Below are positions 16,423 to 23,856 of a DNA stretch of 29,490 nucleotides, piece after piece. Under the pieces are notes generated by a model. That model searched no databases and was not told where the DNA came from. It saw nothing but the letters and a program-made list of their open reading frames with translations. Source of the DNA: IMCC26207 sp037141255 (GTDB taxonomy: Bacteria; Actinomycetota; Acidimicrobiia; Acidimicrobiales; Microtrichaceae); the NCBI GenBank assembly GCA_037141255.1, contig JBAXCX010000020.1, positions 1 to 29,490 on the forward strand, read 5' to 3'. The position numbers and the translations under genes were made by a program. Positions within the stretch are counted from its first letter, which is position 1. The number at the start of each line of letters is the position of its first letter.

Positions 16423-17855
16423 GGCACAGTCATAACGCGCAATACATCGGCTGCCTGCGGTCCGTCTCCGCTACTCCCTCCAGCGAGGACGGCCACCGTG
16501 TCACCCGATCGCACATGACCAGAGTCGCGCGCAAGGCTTACGAGTTCATCCATCATGGCCAAGCTCTCGACTCTGTTCGGAGCAAGCAACGGGGTTGCCC
16601 CCCAACTCAAGGTGAGTTGGCGCAGCGTCTGATCGAGAGGGCTGAACGCGATAATCGGCATGCTCGGACGAAACCGTGCAATGGAGCGCACAGTGAATCC
16701 AGACTCCGAGATGCACACGATCGCGTCTACGCCCATCTCGGTTGCCGCTCTCCAAGTTGCCCCGGTCATGGCATCAGTAATTCGAGCGTTACCGTCGCCA
16801 ACGGCTTCCTCGCGTAGGAGCCGGATCCGTCTCGCCCATGCCTCGTAGTCGAAATCCTGATCAGCTCGATCTGCAATGCGCGCCATCGTGGCAACTGCAT
16901 TCACCGGGTCATGCCCAACGGCACTCTCAGCCGACAGCATCACCGCAGAGGTTCCGTCGAACACAGCATTCGCAACATCACTTACCTCTGCTCGCGTAGG
17001 CGATGGTGCGGTCACCATGGACTCAAGCATCTGCGTTGCGGTGATAACTGGTTTGCCGAGGGAAATGCAATCGCGGATGATCTGCTTCTGAACGTGGGGA
17101 AGTTCCTCAATGCCGAGTTCCGACCCGAGGTCACCACGAGCAACCATGATCGCACCCGATGCTTCAATAATCCCTTGCAAGTTCTCGACCGCCGCACGAG
17201 TCTCAATCTTTGCGACGAGCAATGGACCTATGGGATGCGGTTCGGTGCCAGCCTTTCGCATATCTGAACCAGAGCGAACAAACGAGAATGCAACCATGTC
17301 GATGCCAACCTCAACGAAGGCATCAAGTTTGACGAGGTCATCGGGCGTCGGTGAAGAAATACCAAGCCGCTCAGAAGGTACGTGTAAGCCTGGTCGGCCC
17401 TGAACTGGACCCCCATGAGCAATACGAGCAGTTGCGTAGTCCGAGTCAACCGACTCAATCACCAGCGTCACGCTGCCGTCACCTACCGCAAGAAGGTCAC
17501 CCACATGTATGTCCGACAACAAATTCTCGTAGTCGACACCTAGCGACGCGGCATCCGATGACTGCCGACCCGGGTACAAACGAACCGCACTGTTGGTGGC
17601 CAACTCAATTGCCGAATCTCCAAAGCTGCCGAGTCGGACTTTAGGGCCCGGCAAGTCCGCCATGATGCCCACTTGCTTGCCAAGCTGCAAGGCAACAGAT
17701 CGGATCCTTCGGAATCGCTCAAGGGACTCATCAAGGGTTCCGTGCGCAAGGCCAATGCGCGCCACGTCCATACCTGCTTCCATCATGGATCGAAGAACCA
17801 CCTCCGAATCGGAGGCGGGTCCAATAGTTGCCACAATTTTTGTTCGACGTGCCAT
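16419..17855 (-). CDS. pyk: Pyruvate kinase with altered monovalent-cation site
   Basis: Pyruvate kinase transfers phosphate from phosphoenolpyruvate to ADP. The 478-residue protein is full length, with the barrel, B domain (about 75-160) and C-terminal domain. Catalytic elements are present: R33, K216 in VAKIETR, E218, D242 in MVARGDLG and the ITATQMLESM helix. The K+ site is unusual. The normal RxNxSHG reads R33-I-G35-L-A37-H-G39, so the Asn and Ser ligands are gone. The following loop reads D67-L-P-G-P-K72, where Lys at the rabbit-Glu117 position is associated with K+-independent enzymes and Leu replaces the Thr ligand. The ATG has TAGCCT 6 nt upstream. The hydrolase gene is coupled downstream. 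Confidence 0.96.
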   Translation of the reverse strand: MARRTKIVATIGPASDSEVVLRSMMEAGMDVARIGLAHGTLDESLERFRRIRSVALQLGKQVGIMADLPGPKVRLGSFGDSAIELATNSAVRLYPGRQSSDAASLGVDYENLLSDIHVGDLLAVGDGSVTLVIESVDSDYATARIAHGGPVQGRPGLHVPSERLGISSPTPDDLVKLDAFVEVGIDMVAFSFVRSGSDMRKAGTEPHPIGPLLVAKIETRAAVENLQGIIEASGAIMVARGDLGSELGIEELPHVQKQIIRDCISLGKPVITATQMLESMVTAPSPTRAEVSDVANAVFDGTSAVMLSAESAVGHDPVNAVATMARIADRADQDFDYEAWARRIRLLREEAVGDGNARITDAMTGATWRAATEMGVDAIVCISESGFTVRSIARFRPSMPIIAFSPLDQTLRQLTLSWGATPLLAPNRVESLAMMDELVSLARDSGHVRSGDTVAVLAGGSSGDGPQAADVLRVMTVP

Positions 17856-17861
17856 GAACTC

Positions 17862-17890
17862 AGGCTACGCCGGTTCGGTGCAGCGCCAAA
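17862..17890 (-). promoter_or_regulatory. Promoter of pyk (leaderless layout)
   Basis: On the minus strand a -35-like TTTGGC (17885-17890) and a -10 TAGCCT (17862-17867) are 17 bp apart. The -10 ends 6 nt before the ATG at 17855. No Shine-Dalgarno is seen. Confidence 0.5.
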
Positions 17891-17938
17891 CAGGAATTGG
17901 CTTTTCTCCGCAGTTGAACGCCCAACGGAACCTGAGAA

Positions 17939-19144
17939 TTAGTTACGTGGAACGTCTTTCCAAGCTGCCACCTTGTCAACCCGAACATCTCCCTGAAGGC
18001 CCAGTACACGCTCACCGATGATGTTCTTCATCACCTCTGAGGTTCCACCTTCAATAGAATTTGCTCTGGCTCTTAGGAAGTTCTTGTACATATCACCGGA
18101 GAACAGGGCGTGACGTGGACGACCAAATTCGTAGGACTCGTAGAGCATGCCGGCAGCACCCATAAGGTCGAGAGCCAAGCTGTAGACCCGCTTGTTATTC
18201 TCTGCCATTGCCAGCTTTGCCACTGAACCCTCGGGGCCGGGTGTGCCAGCTTTTCGAAGTTGTGATGATCGGATATTTGTCAGGCGATTCACTTCGGCAT
18301 CAATCCAAAGCCGAGTCACCAAATCACGCTGAACAGCATCGCCGGTTCCGTATTCCTTCCAAGTCTGAACCAACTGCCCGATCGGGCCAGACCCGCGAGG
18401 CGGAATTCCCCCACCAATCGAGACGCGCTCGTTCATCAGCGTGGTCAGCGAGACTGCCCAACCCCGGCCAACATCATCAAGCCTCATGGAATCGGGGATT
18501 CGCACATCGGTGAGATACACCTCGTTGAACTCAGCATCGCCCGTCATCTGTCGAAGGGGCCTGACCTCAACACCGGGAGCATGCATATCTACGATGAATG
18601 CCGTAATGCCTCGGTGCTTTGGCAGGTCGGGATCAGTGCGAGCAATGACCAACCCGTAAGAAGAGATGTGTGCAAGCGTCGTCCATACCTTCTGCCCATT
18701 CAGTAACCATTCCTCGCCGTCGCGCTCGGCACGCATTGCGAGGGAAGCAACGTCTGAGCCTGCCCCCGGCTCCGAGAACATCTGACACCAGACATGCTCG
18801 TTTGAAAAGAGCGGACGAAGCATCTGCTTCTGATCCTCGGTGCCGTGAACCTCGACTGCCGGGCCGCACATCCCGTACCCAATCGGATTCTTCATGCCCC
18901 CCGCAGGAGCACCTTGCGCAGCGAGGCGTGAAATCACTTCTCGTTGTAACCCAGGGCTCACTCCAAGTCCGCCGTTACCTTCAGGAAAATGCACCCAAGC
19001 TAAGCCAGCATCGAACTGAGCCCCGAGAAACTCCTGCTCAGGGGTACTGCCTGGCGAGAACTCTGCGAGCAGTTTCACGCAGGCTTCGCTCACCCGTTGC
19101 TGATCCTGATCCGTCACACTCTGCGGGCTTGCTTGCACGGACAT
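17939..19144 (-). CDS. Acyl-CoA dehydrogenase
   Basis: This FAD-dependent enzyme oxidises acyl-CoA to 2-enoyl-CoA. The 401-residue protein has the N-terminal helical domain, the flavin/substrate segment MFSEPGAGSDVASLAMRAERDG, NGQKVWTT, and the C-terminal ANSIEGGTSEVMKNIIGERVLGL, which holds the likely catalytic glutamate of the bacterial FadE-like branch. The ATG is preceded by GGAGG at 4 nt, so unlike many neighbours it is translated through a leader. A perfect palindrome sits 38 bp upstream and probably binds a repressor. The acyl-CoA synthetase at 20223 is a natural pathway partner, though separated by one gene. Exact chain-length or steroid/branched substrate is unknown. Confidence 0.95.
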   Translation of the reverse strand: MSVQASPQSVTDQDQQRVSEACVKLLAEFSPGSTPEQEFLGAQFDAGLAWVHFPEGNGGLGVSPGLQREVISRLAAQGAPAGGMKNPIGYGMCGPAVEVHGTEDQKQMLRPLFSNEHVWCQMFSEPGAGSDVASLAMRAERDGEEWLLNGQKVWTTLAHISSYGLVIARTDPDLPKHRGITAFIVDMHAPGVEVRPLRQMTGDAEFNEVYLTDVRIPDSMRLDDVGRGWAVSLTTLMNERVSIGGGIPPRGSGPIGQLVQTWKEYGTGDAVQRDLVTRLWIDAEVNRLTNIRSSQLRKAGTPGPEGSVAKLAMAENNKRVYSLALDLMGAAGMLYESYEFGRPRHALFSGDMYKNFLRARANSIEGGTSEVMKNIIGERVLGLQGDVRVDKVAAWKDVPRN

Positions 19145-19182
19145 GGATCCTCCAGAACTTGTGGCCAGCCTCTGCCAAGGAC

Positions 19183-19202
19183 ACTTGACTGTGCGGTCAA
19201 GT
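19183..19202. promoter_or_regulatory. Perfect palindromic operator candidate upstream of acyl-CoA dehydrogenase
   Basis: ACTTGAC (19183-19189) and GTCAAGT (19196-19202) form a perfect 7-bp inverted repeat with a 6-bp centre. The site lies 38 bp before the ATG at 19144, and its minus-strand half TTGACC could serve as a -35. Size and symmetry fit a TetR-family or similar dimeric repressor, as is common for fatty-acid genes. No regulator gene is encoded nearby. Confidence 0.55.
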
Positions 19203-19254
19203 TACCCCAAGCCCTCCGTGTTTGTTCGGTCAGCACTTTTGTTCAGTCGGCATG

Positions 19255-20067
19255 TCAGTTCAGTCGTGCCCTGAGCTGTTGTGCGGCCCGCTCGTGGCCT
19301 TGGATATTCCTAGGATCTTCAATGCGCAAGCGGTCATGAATGCTCGCAGCCTCCGTGAACCTGCCCTCGGTAGCAAGCAGAACGGCAAGCTGGCCAAGAG
19401 CTTCGATGGCGTATCCGGGAATGACACTTTGCAAGTTCAGGACGAGAGCGAGATTCTCACGTTCTCCTAGGTTCGCGTATGCAGCGTGGAGATTGTTGAG
19501 CACCCGCATAAGAATGTGTCGGGGTTCAGTAGGTGCCAAAAACTCCTCCTCAAATCGAAGCTGAGGGCCATGCATGGAGTAGTAAAACTCTCGCACTTGT
19601 TGTGCCGACAGCACTCTCCCGGACCCGAATGGGTCGAAGAACTGCTCCGGGTTCGCCTCCTCAGCCATCAGGAAGTGTCCCGGCATGCCGATTCCAAAAA
19701 AATTGAATCCGCACCTACGACCGATCTCGATTCCGAGAATCGTCAACGTAATCGGAATTCCCCTTCGGCGATCAAGCAGCTCATTCAGCAGACTGTTCGA
19801 GGGACTCAAGTAGTCCAGTTGGTCTCCCTGAAACCCATCCGCCCCAAACAATGCCCGACTGAACTCGGCACCAGAGAGCCATGAAATGTCCTGGCCTGTC
19901 TCTAGGCGGTACTTGGCCGCCAGCCCATCTGCGAGTTCATCTAGGTTGGCTAAGAGTTGGGCTTCGGTGACCTTGCTTTGGAATGCACACGCAATGGCGG
20001 CAAGGCCGAGGTCAAGGCGTGGTGACTCCACGACACAAACCTGAGCGAATCGAGCAACTGCGTCCAC
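19255..20067 (-). CDS. SirB1/transglutaminase-like protein with C-terminal TPR-like region
   Basis: The product is about 270 residues and follows the SirB1 (Transglut_core2) pattern: an N-terminal helical region, then DYLSPSNSLLNELLDRRRGIPITLTILGIEIGRRCGF and GIGMPGHFLMAEE with the conserved histidine, then FFDPFGSGRVLS. The C-terminus (about 190-265) is a run of helical TPR-like repeats (NNLHAAYANLGERENLALVLNLQSVIPG). No catalytic cysteine is evident at the usual transglutaminase position, as is normal for this group, so it is probably a scaffold or binding protein. The start is uncertain: GTG 20067 has TACCTT 6 nt upstream, while a longer frame to 20211 adds non-conserved residues and nearly touches the divergent gene. 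Confidence 0.8.
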   Translation of the reverse strand: MDAVARFAQVCVVESPRLDLGLAAIACAFQSKVTEAQLLANLDELADGLAAKYRLETGQDISWLSGAEFSRALFGADGFQGDQLDYLSPSNSLLNELLDRRRGIPITLTILGIEIGRRCGFNFFGIGMPGHFLMAEEANPEQFFDPFGSGRVLSAQQVREFYYSMHGPQLRFEEEFLAPTEPRHILMRVLNNLHAAYANLGERENLALVLNLQSVIPGYAIEALGQLAVLLATEGRFTEAASIHDRLRIEDPRNIQGHERAAQQLRARLN

Positions 20068-20073
20068 CACAAG

Positions 20074-20079
20074 AAGGTA
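20074..20079 (-). promoter_or_regulatory. Candidate -10 box for leaderless SirB1-like transcript
   Basis: TACCTT on the minus strand (AAGGTA on plus) ends 6 nt before GTG 20067. It is the same hexamer and spacing as before the sigma-like gene at 7838. Confidence 0.4.
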
Positions 20080-20222
20080 CTTCCACCGGTGTGGGCTCGC
20101 GCAGTCCAATCGGGTTTCAGGCCTTGTCAGCCGAAGGCTTGAATGGCCCTCGCGATCCAAACGACTACCATCCAAGAGCTGTGAAAGCTCAGCTTTGCGC
20201 AATCTCAACAAGGGGAACTTCA

Positions 20223-21785
20223 GTGTCTGATCAGCTTCTTTATCCGGGTGGGTATGTTCAGGATCGGGGCGACCATGCTGCCTATGTCATGGCAAGTACG
20301 GGGCTCACCGTGACCTACCGAGAACTCCACGAGCGTGCGACACAGATTGCGCTCCTGATGCAGTCACTTGGCCTACGACCTGGGGATCATGTGGCCTGGT
20401 GCGCAGAGAACCACCCGTGGTATCTCTCGCTTGCCTGGGGCGCCCACTACGCCGGGTTGTACTACACCGCAATCTCATCTCGACTTACCCAAGAAGAGGT
20501 CGCTTATATCGTGAACGATTCCGGGGCTCGGGTGTACATCACCACTGAGTACAAATCTGATTTGGCTCGCGAGTTATTGCTGCTCACACCGGCGGTCGAG
20601 CATCGATTCATGTTGGACACCACACTTCAGGGCTATGAGTCGTTCGAGGCCGCCGTCGGCGCTCAAGATTTTATCGAACTCGTTGACCCCACCGAGGGAA
20701 TGGACATGTTGTACTCCTCGGGAACCACGGGTCGTCCAAAGGGAGTCAAAGTTCCGCGCCGGGATGCACCACTCGGAACGGGCGACATGTTGTACATGCT
20801 CGTTGCCGGACTCTTTGGCGCAAACACCGAGACGGTCTACCTGTCCCCCGCACCGCAATACCACTCGGCTCCGCTGCGTTTCTCGATGCAGGTTCAACGA
20901 GCGGGCGGCACCGTCGTGGTGATGGAGCGCTTTGATGCCCATGACGCGCTGCGTCTCATTGAGCAGTACCGAGTGACCTTTGGGCAGTTCGTGCCGACCA
21001 TGTTTGTGCGCATGCTGAAGCTGACTGATGAGGAGAGACACCGCTACGACGTGTCCTCACTCGAGGTCGCCATTCACGCTGCTGCGCCATGCCCAATTCC
21101 AGTCAAGGAAAAGATGATCGACTGGTGGGGCCCGATCATTCACGAGTACTACGCAGGCACCGAGGGCAATGGATTTTGCTGGGCAAACTCCCAGGATTGG
21201 CTCGCCCATAAGGGAAGCGTCGGAAAACCGCTGGCCGGCATCTTGCACATCCTTGACGAGGAAGGCGCCGAGTTACCCACCGGCGAAACAGGAACCGTGT
21301 TCTTTGAATCAGAAGCTGAGTTCAGCTACCACAATGATCCCGAAAAGACAAAGGAGTCCTACAACACCGCTGGCTGGTCAACTCTGGGTGACGTTGGCCG
21401 AGTCGACGATGAGGGGTTCTTGTATCTGTCGGATCGCAAGGCCTACATGATCATCAGCGGCGGGGTAAATATCTACCCACAAGAGGCCGAGAACCTGCTC
21501 ACCATGCACCCCGCTGTGAGCGATGTTGCAGTGTTTGGTGTACCGAATGAGGACTTCGGCGAGGAAGTCAAAGCTGTGGTGCAACCCGTCACCATGCCGG
21601 CAACCCAGGCTGAAGCGGCCGCGTTGTCAGCCGAGCTCATCTCGTATTGTCGTGAAAGTCTTGCCGACGTGAAGTGCCCCAGATCCGTCGACTTCCGAGC
21701 TGAACTTCCTCGGCACCCGACGGGCAAGCTCTACAAGCGACTACTCAAAGACGAGTACTGGCAAGATGCAGGGCGAAGCATCTAG
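20223..21785 (+). CDS. AMP-forming acyl-CoA synthetase
   Basis: This member of the ANL superfamily activates a carboxylic acid to acyl-adenylate and then acyl-CoA. The 520-residue protein has the P-loop A3 motif YSSGTTGRPKG (164-174), YAGTEGNG (A5), the hinge region STLGDVGRVDDEGFLYLSDRKAYMIISGG (A7-A8) and the C-terminal catalytic lysine in PTGKLYKR (A10). The GTG at 20223 is chosen because AGGGG (20212-20216) lies 6 nt upstream and family similarity begins at LLYPGGY; the frame stays open to 19983, but that stretch overlaps the divergent gene and is not conserved. It is likely a fatty or aromatic acid ligase feeding the acyl-CoA dehydrogenase. It is convergent with the MFS gene, 8 nt away. 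Confidence 0.94.
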   Translation: MSDQLLYPGGYVQDRGDHAAYVMASTGLTVTYRELHERATQIALLMQSLGLRPGDHVAWCAENHPWYLSLAWGAHYAGLYYTAISSRLTQEEVAYIVNDSGARVYITTEYKSDLARELLLLTPAVEHRFMLDTTLQGYESFEAAVGAQDFIELVDPTEGMDMLYSSGTTGRPKGVKVPRRDAPLGTGDMLYMLVAGLFGANTETVYLSPAPQYHSAPLRFSMQVQRAGGTVVVMERFDAHDALRLIEQYRVTFGQFVPTMFVRMLKLTDEERHRYDVSSLEVAIHAAAPCPIPVKEKMIDWWGPIIHEYYAGTEGNGFCWANSQDWLAHKGSVGKPLAGILHILDEEGAELPTGETGTVFFESEAEFSYHNDPEKTKESYNTAGWSTLGDVGRVDDEGFLYLSDRKAYMIISGGVNIYPQEAENLLTMHPAVSDVAVFGVPNEDFGEEVKAVVQPVTMPATQAEAAALSAELISYCRESLADVKCPRSVDFRAELPRHPTGKLYKRLLKDEYWQDAGRSI

Positions 21786-21793
21786 CAGGTTGA

Positions 21794-23038
21794 TTAGCTG
21801 CCTACTTCGGGAGCTCGATCAACCGCCTCGAGCGCATTCTCGCGTTCCGACGCGCTGCCGACAAGCAACCTTCGCCCCAGAAGGACTGCTCCGGCGGCGC
21901 ATACTCCGAGCACGGCTGCTAGGACCCACGCCGCAGAGTAGGACCAATGCTCAGCAGTAAACCCGAACAGGACCGGTCCAACTGCTCCCCCAACATAGAC
22001 ACCCGTTTGAGTGATCCCGGTTGCCCGACCTGGAAAGCCAGGTGAGGCCCGAACCACAGACAAGTTAAAGAGTCCCGGCCAGGCCCAGCCAGCGCCAAAC
22101 GCGAGTGGCAGCCCAATGAAATGCGCGGCAGGAGTCTGGGTGACAAAGATGAGAGAGGTACAGGACCCAAGCAGGATCATGATGGCTACTAACCCGAGCA
22201 GGTTTCCCGAGTGCCGGTCGGCGTAGCCACCAACGAGCAGTCTCACAAGAATTGAGATGAGGCTACCGAGAGCAAGCGCGTAGCCTGCCGTAGCTGCGCT
22301 CACCCCAGAGTTGATGGTTGACTCAACAAAGAAACCACCCAGGGTGATTGCTGCTGCTGTCGAGAAGGCCGCTGCCACAGCGAGCATGACAAGCGCGCCT
22401 CTTGGTGCCCGCTGAGTGTCTCGTTGCACTAGGTGCTCCCGATTGTGTGCTGACTGTGAGTCAGATTCGACTCGAACTCGAACAGCTATTAGTGCAGCGA
22501 CCCCTAGGGCAGAACCGAAAGCAAACACCCACCGCCACCCAAGGGTGAGCGCCACGGATGGAAGCAGTAGTCCTGCAATCAGTGCCGCACTTGGGATTGC
22601 CGACTGCTTCACGGCAAAGCCGATGCCTTGACGATGAATGGGTAAGTAGCGAGCGATATAGACGTTTGCCCCAAGCTGAGCTGTGGCGTTCGCGGTGCCG
22701 GCAATCGCAGAGAATGCGATCAGAGCGGCGAGATTTCGTGCACCAAGGGCGATGGCGAGATTGACGAGGCATGTTCCTGCGAGCGCACTGCTCAACCCAA
22801 TCTTTGGCCCGACGCGATCGACCCAGCTTCCTACTTGAGAAGAGCCCACAGCACTTGCCGCAAAAAACGAAGCAAAAACCAAACCCGCCGCAGATTCGCC
22901 GTAACCCAACTCAGATCGAATCTCTACCGAGAGGGATCCCAAAAAGAACGCCGGCAGAATGGCTGCAACTATTGCGGCGGCGATCACAGGTAATCCACGC
23001 AGAGAACGCTCAGAGGCTTCGAGCCGTGCTGGAATCAC
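21794..23038 (-). CDS. Major facilitator superfamily transporter
   Basis: The product is about 414 residues with twelve hydrophobic segments. The cytoplasmic loop between helices 2 and 3 carries an MFS motif A variant (GSWVDRVGPKIG), repeated in the second half as GGYADRHSG. A hydrophilic central loop (about residues 190-215, rich in Ser/Gln/His/Arg) separates the two six-helix bundles. The GTG at 23038 places a 12-residue hydrophilic tail before helix 1 and leaves a 53-bp gap to the divergent gene; the longer frame to 23134 overlaps it. Substrate is unknown. Drug or small-organic-acid efflux and uptake are both possible. Confidence 0.88.
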   Translation of the reverse strand: MIPARLEASERSLRGLPVIAAAIVAAILPAFFLGSLSVEIRSELGYGESAAGLVFASFFAASAVGSSQVGSWVDRVGPKIGLSSALAGTCLVNLAIALGARNLAALIAFSAIAGTANATAQLGANVYIARYLPIHRQGIGFAVKQSAIPSAALIAGLLLPSVALTLGWRWVFAFGSALGVAALIAVRVRVESDSQSAHNREHLVQRDTQRAPRGALVMLAVAAAFSTAAAITLGGFFVESTINSGVSAATAGYALALGSLISILVRLLVGGYADRHSGNLLGLVAIMILLGSCTSLIFVTQTPAAHFIGLPLAFGAGWAWPGLFNLSVVRASPGFPGRATGITQTGVYVGGAVGPVLFGFTAEHWSYSAAWVLAAVLGVCAAGAVLLGRRLLVGSASERENALEAVDRAPEVGS

Positions 23039-23079
23039 CGTGTCACTCTTACATGCTGTTTCTGAACGATACGCGCAAC

Positions 23080-23085
23080 TACCAT
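23080..23085 (+). promoter_or_regulatory. Candidate -10 box for leaderless phosphodiesterase transcript
   Basis: TACCAT ends 6 nt before GTG 23092, with no Shine-Dalgarno. The divergent MFS start is 42 bp upstream. Confidence 0.45.
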
Positions 23086-23091
23086 TGTTGC

Positions 23092-23856
23092 GTGCGGGAT
23101 CATGCTTTTTACCAACAAGAACATCCTCTTGCAATCGCTCATCGTGGCGGCACAGAGGCTGCGCCAGAGAACACGCTGGCGGCTTTCTCCGCTGCTACAG
23201 CATTGGGTTATCGACACCTCGAGACCGATGTTCACCTGAGCGCTGATGGGGTACTCATTGCGTTTCACGATGATCAACTTGATCGAGTCACTGACCGGAC
23301 CGGACAGGTAAGCGAGTTGAGTTGGGAACAGATTCGATCTGCTCGCATTGCTGGCTCAGATCCCATCCCCACTCTCGATGAACTACTTGAGGCATTTCCG
23401 AGCTCATTTTTCAACATTGATGCAAAGTCCGATGCGGCGGTTGACACATTGGTTCAGACCTTGCAGCACCATAATGCTGTCGGTCGGGTCTGTGTTGCGG
23501 CGTTTTCACACCGGCGACTCCGGAGACTTCGAGAGCTTCTGGGGCCTGATCAGTGCACCGCTGCCTCACCCAAAGAGGTTGCGCAGCTCATGGCGGCAGC
23601 CCGCCTTCGGAGTTCCTCAGTACCCACAGGCCTCGACTACCACTGCGTTCAAGTGCCGGTGAAACAAGGTGCGATTCCGCTGCTCACCCAGGGGTTCGTC
23701 AACACGGTGCATGCTCGCAATTGTCAGGTGCATGCTTGGACGATTAACGACCCCGCAGAGATGCACCGCCTGTTAGACCTTGGGGTTGACGGGATCATCA
23801 CAGACCACCCGAGCCTTCTGCGGTTCGTACTCACCGAGCGAGCCCAATGGGTCTAG
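23092..23856 (+). CDS. Glycerophosphodiester phosphodiesterase
   Basis: The enzyme cleaves glycerophosphodiesters (deacylated phospholipids) to glycerol 3-phosphate and an alcohol. The 254-residue protein has the family metal and catalytic residues: AHRGG (H17, R18), PENT (E26, N27), LETDVHLSADG (E44, D46), and FHD (H59). DAKSD follows at the next strand, and VHAWTIND and DGIITDHP close the barrel. No signal peptide is seen, so it is probably cytoplasmic. The GTG at 23092 is supported by the TACCAT box; ATG 23053 is an alternative adding 13 residues. Its 3' end overlaps the lytic transglycosylase gene by 10 nt, suggesting an envelope-recycling operon. Confidence 0.93.
   Translation: MRDHAFYQQEHPLAIAHRGGTEAAPENTLAAFSAATALGYRHLETDVHLSADGVLIAFHDDQLDRVTDRTGQVSELSWEQIRSARIAGSDPIPTLDELLEAFPSSFFNIDAKSDAAVDTLVQTLQHHNAVGRVCVAAFSHRRLRRLRELLGPDQCTAASPKEVAQLMAAARLRSSSVPTGLDYHCVQVPVKQGAIPLLTQGFVNTVHARNCQVHAWTINDPAEMHRLLDLGVDGIITDHPSLLRFVLTERAQWV

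Noticed and set aside
19983..20222. Upstream extension of the acyl-CoA synthetase
   Set aside because: The added 80 residues do not resemble the family and lie over the divergent SirB1-like gene; GTG 20223 has a good AGGGG ribosome site.
22771..23091. Long N-terminal extension of the phosphodiesterase
   Set aside because: It is antisense to the MFS gene and has no family similarity; homology begins at about HPLAIAHRGG.
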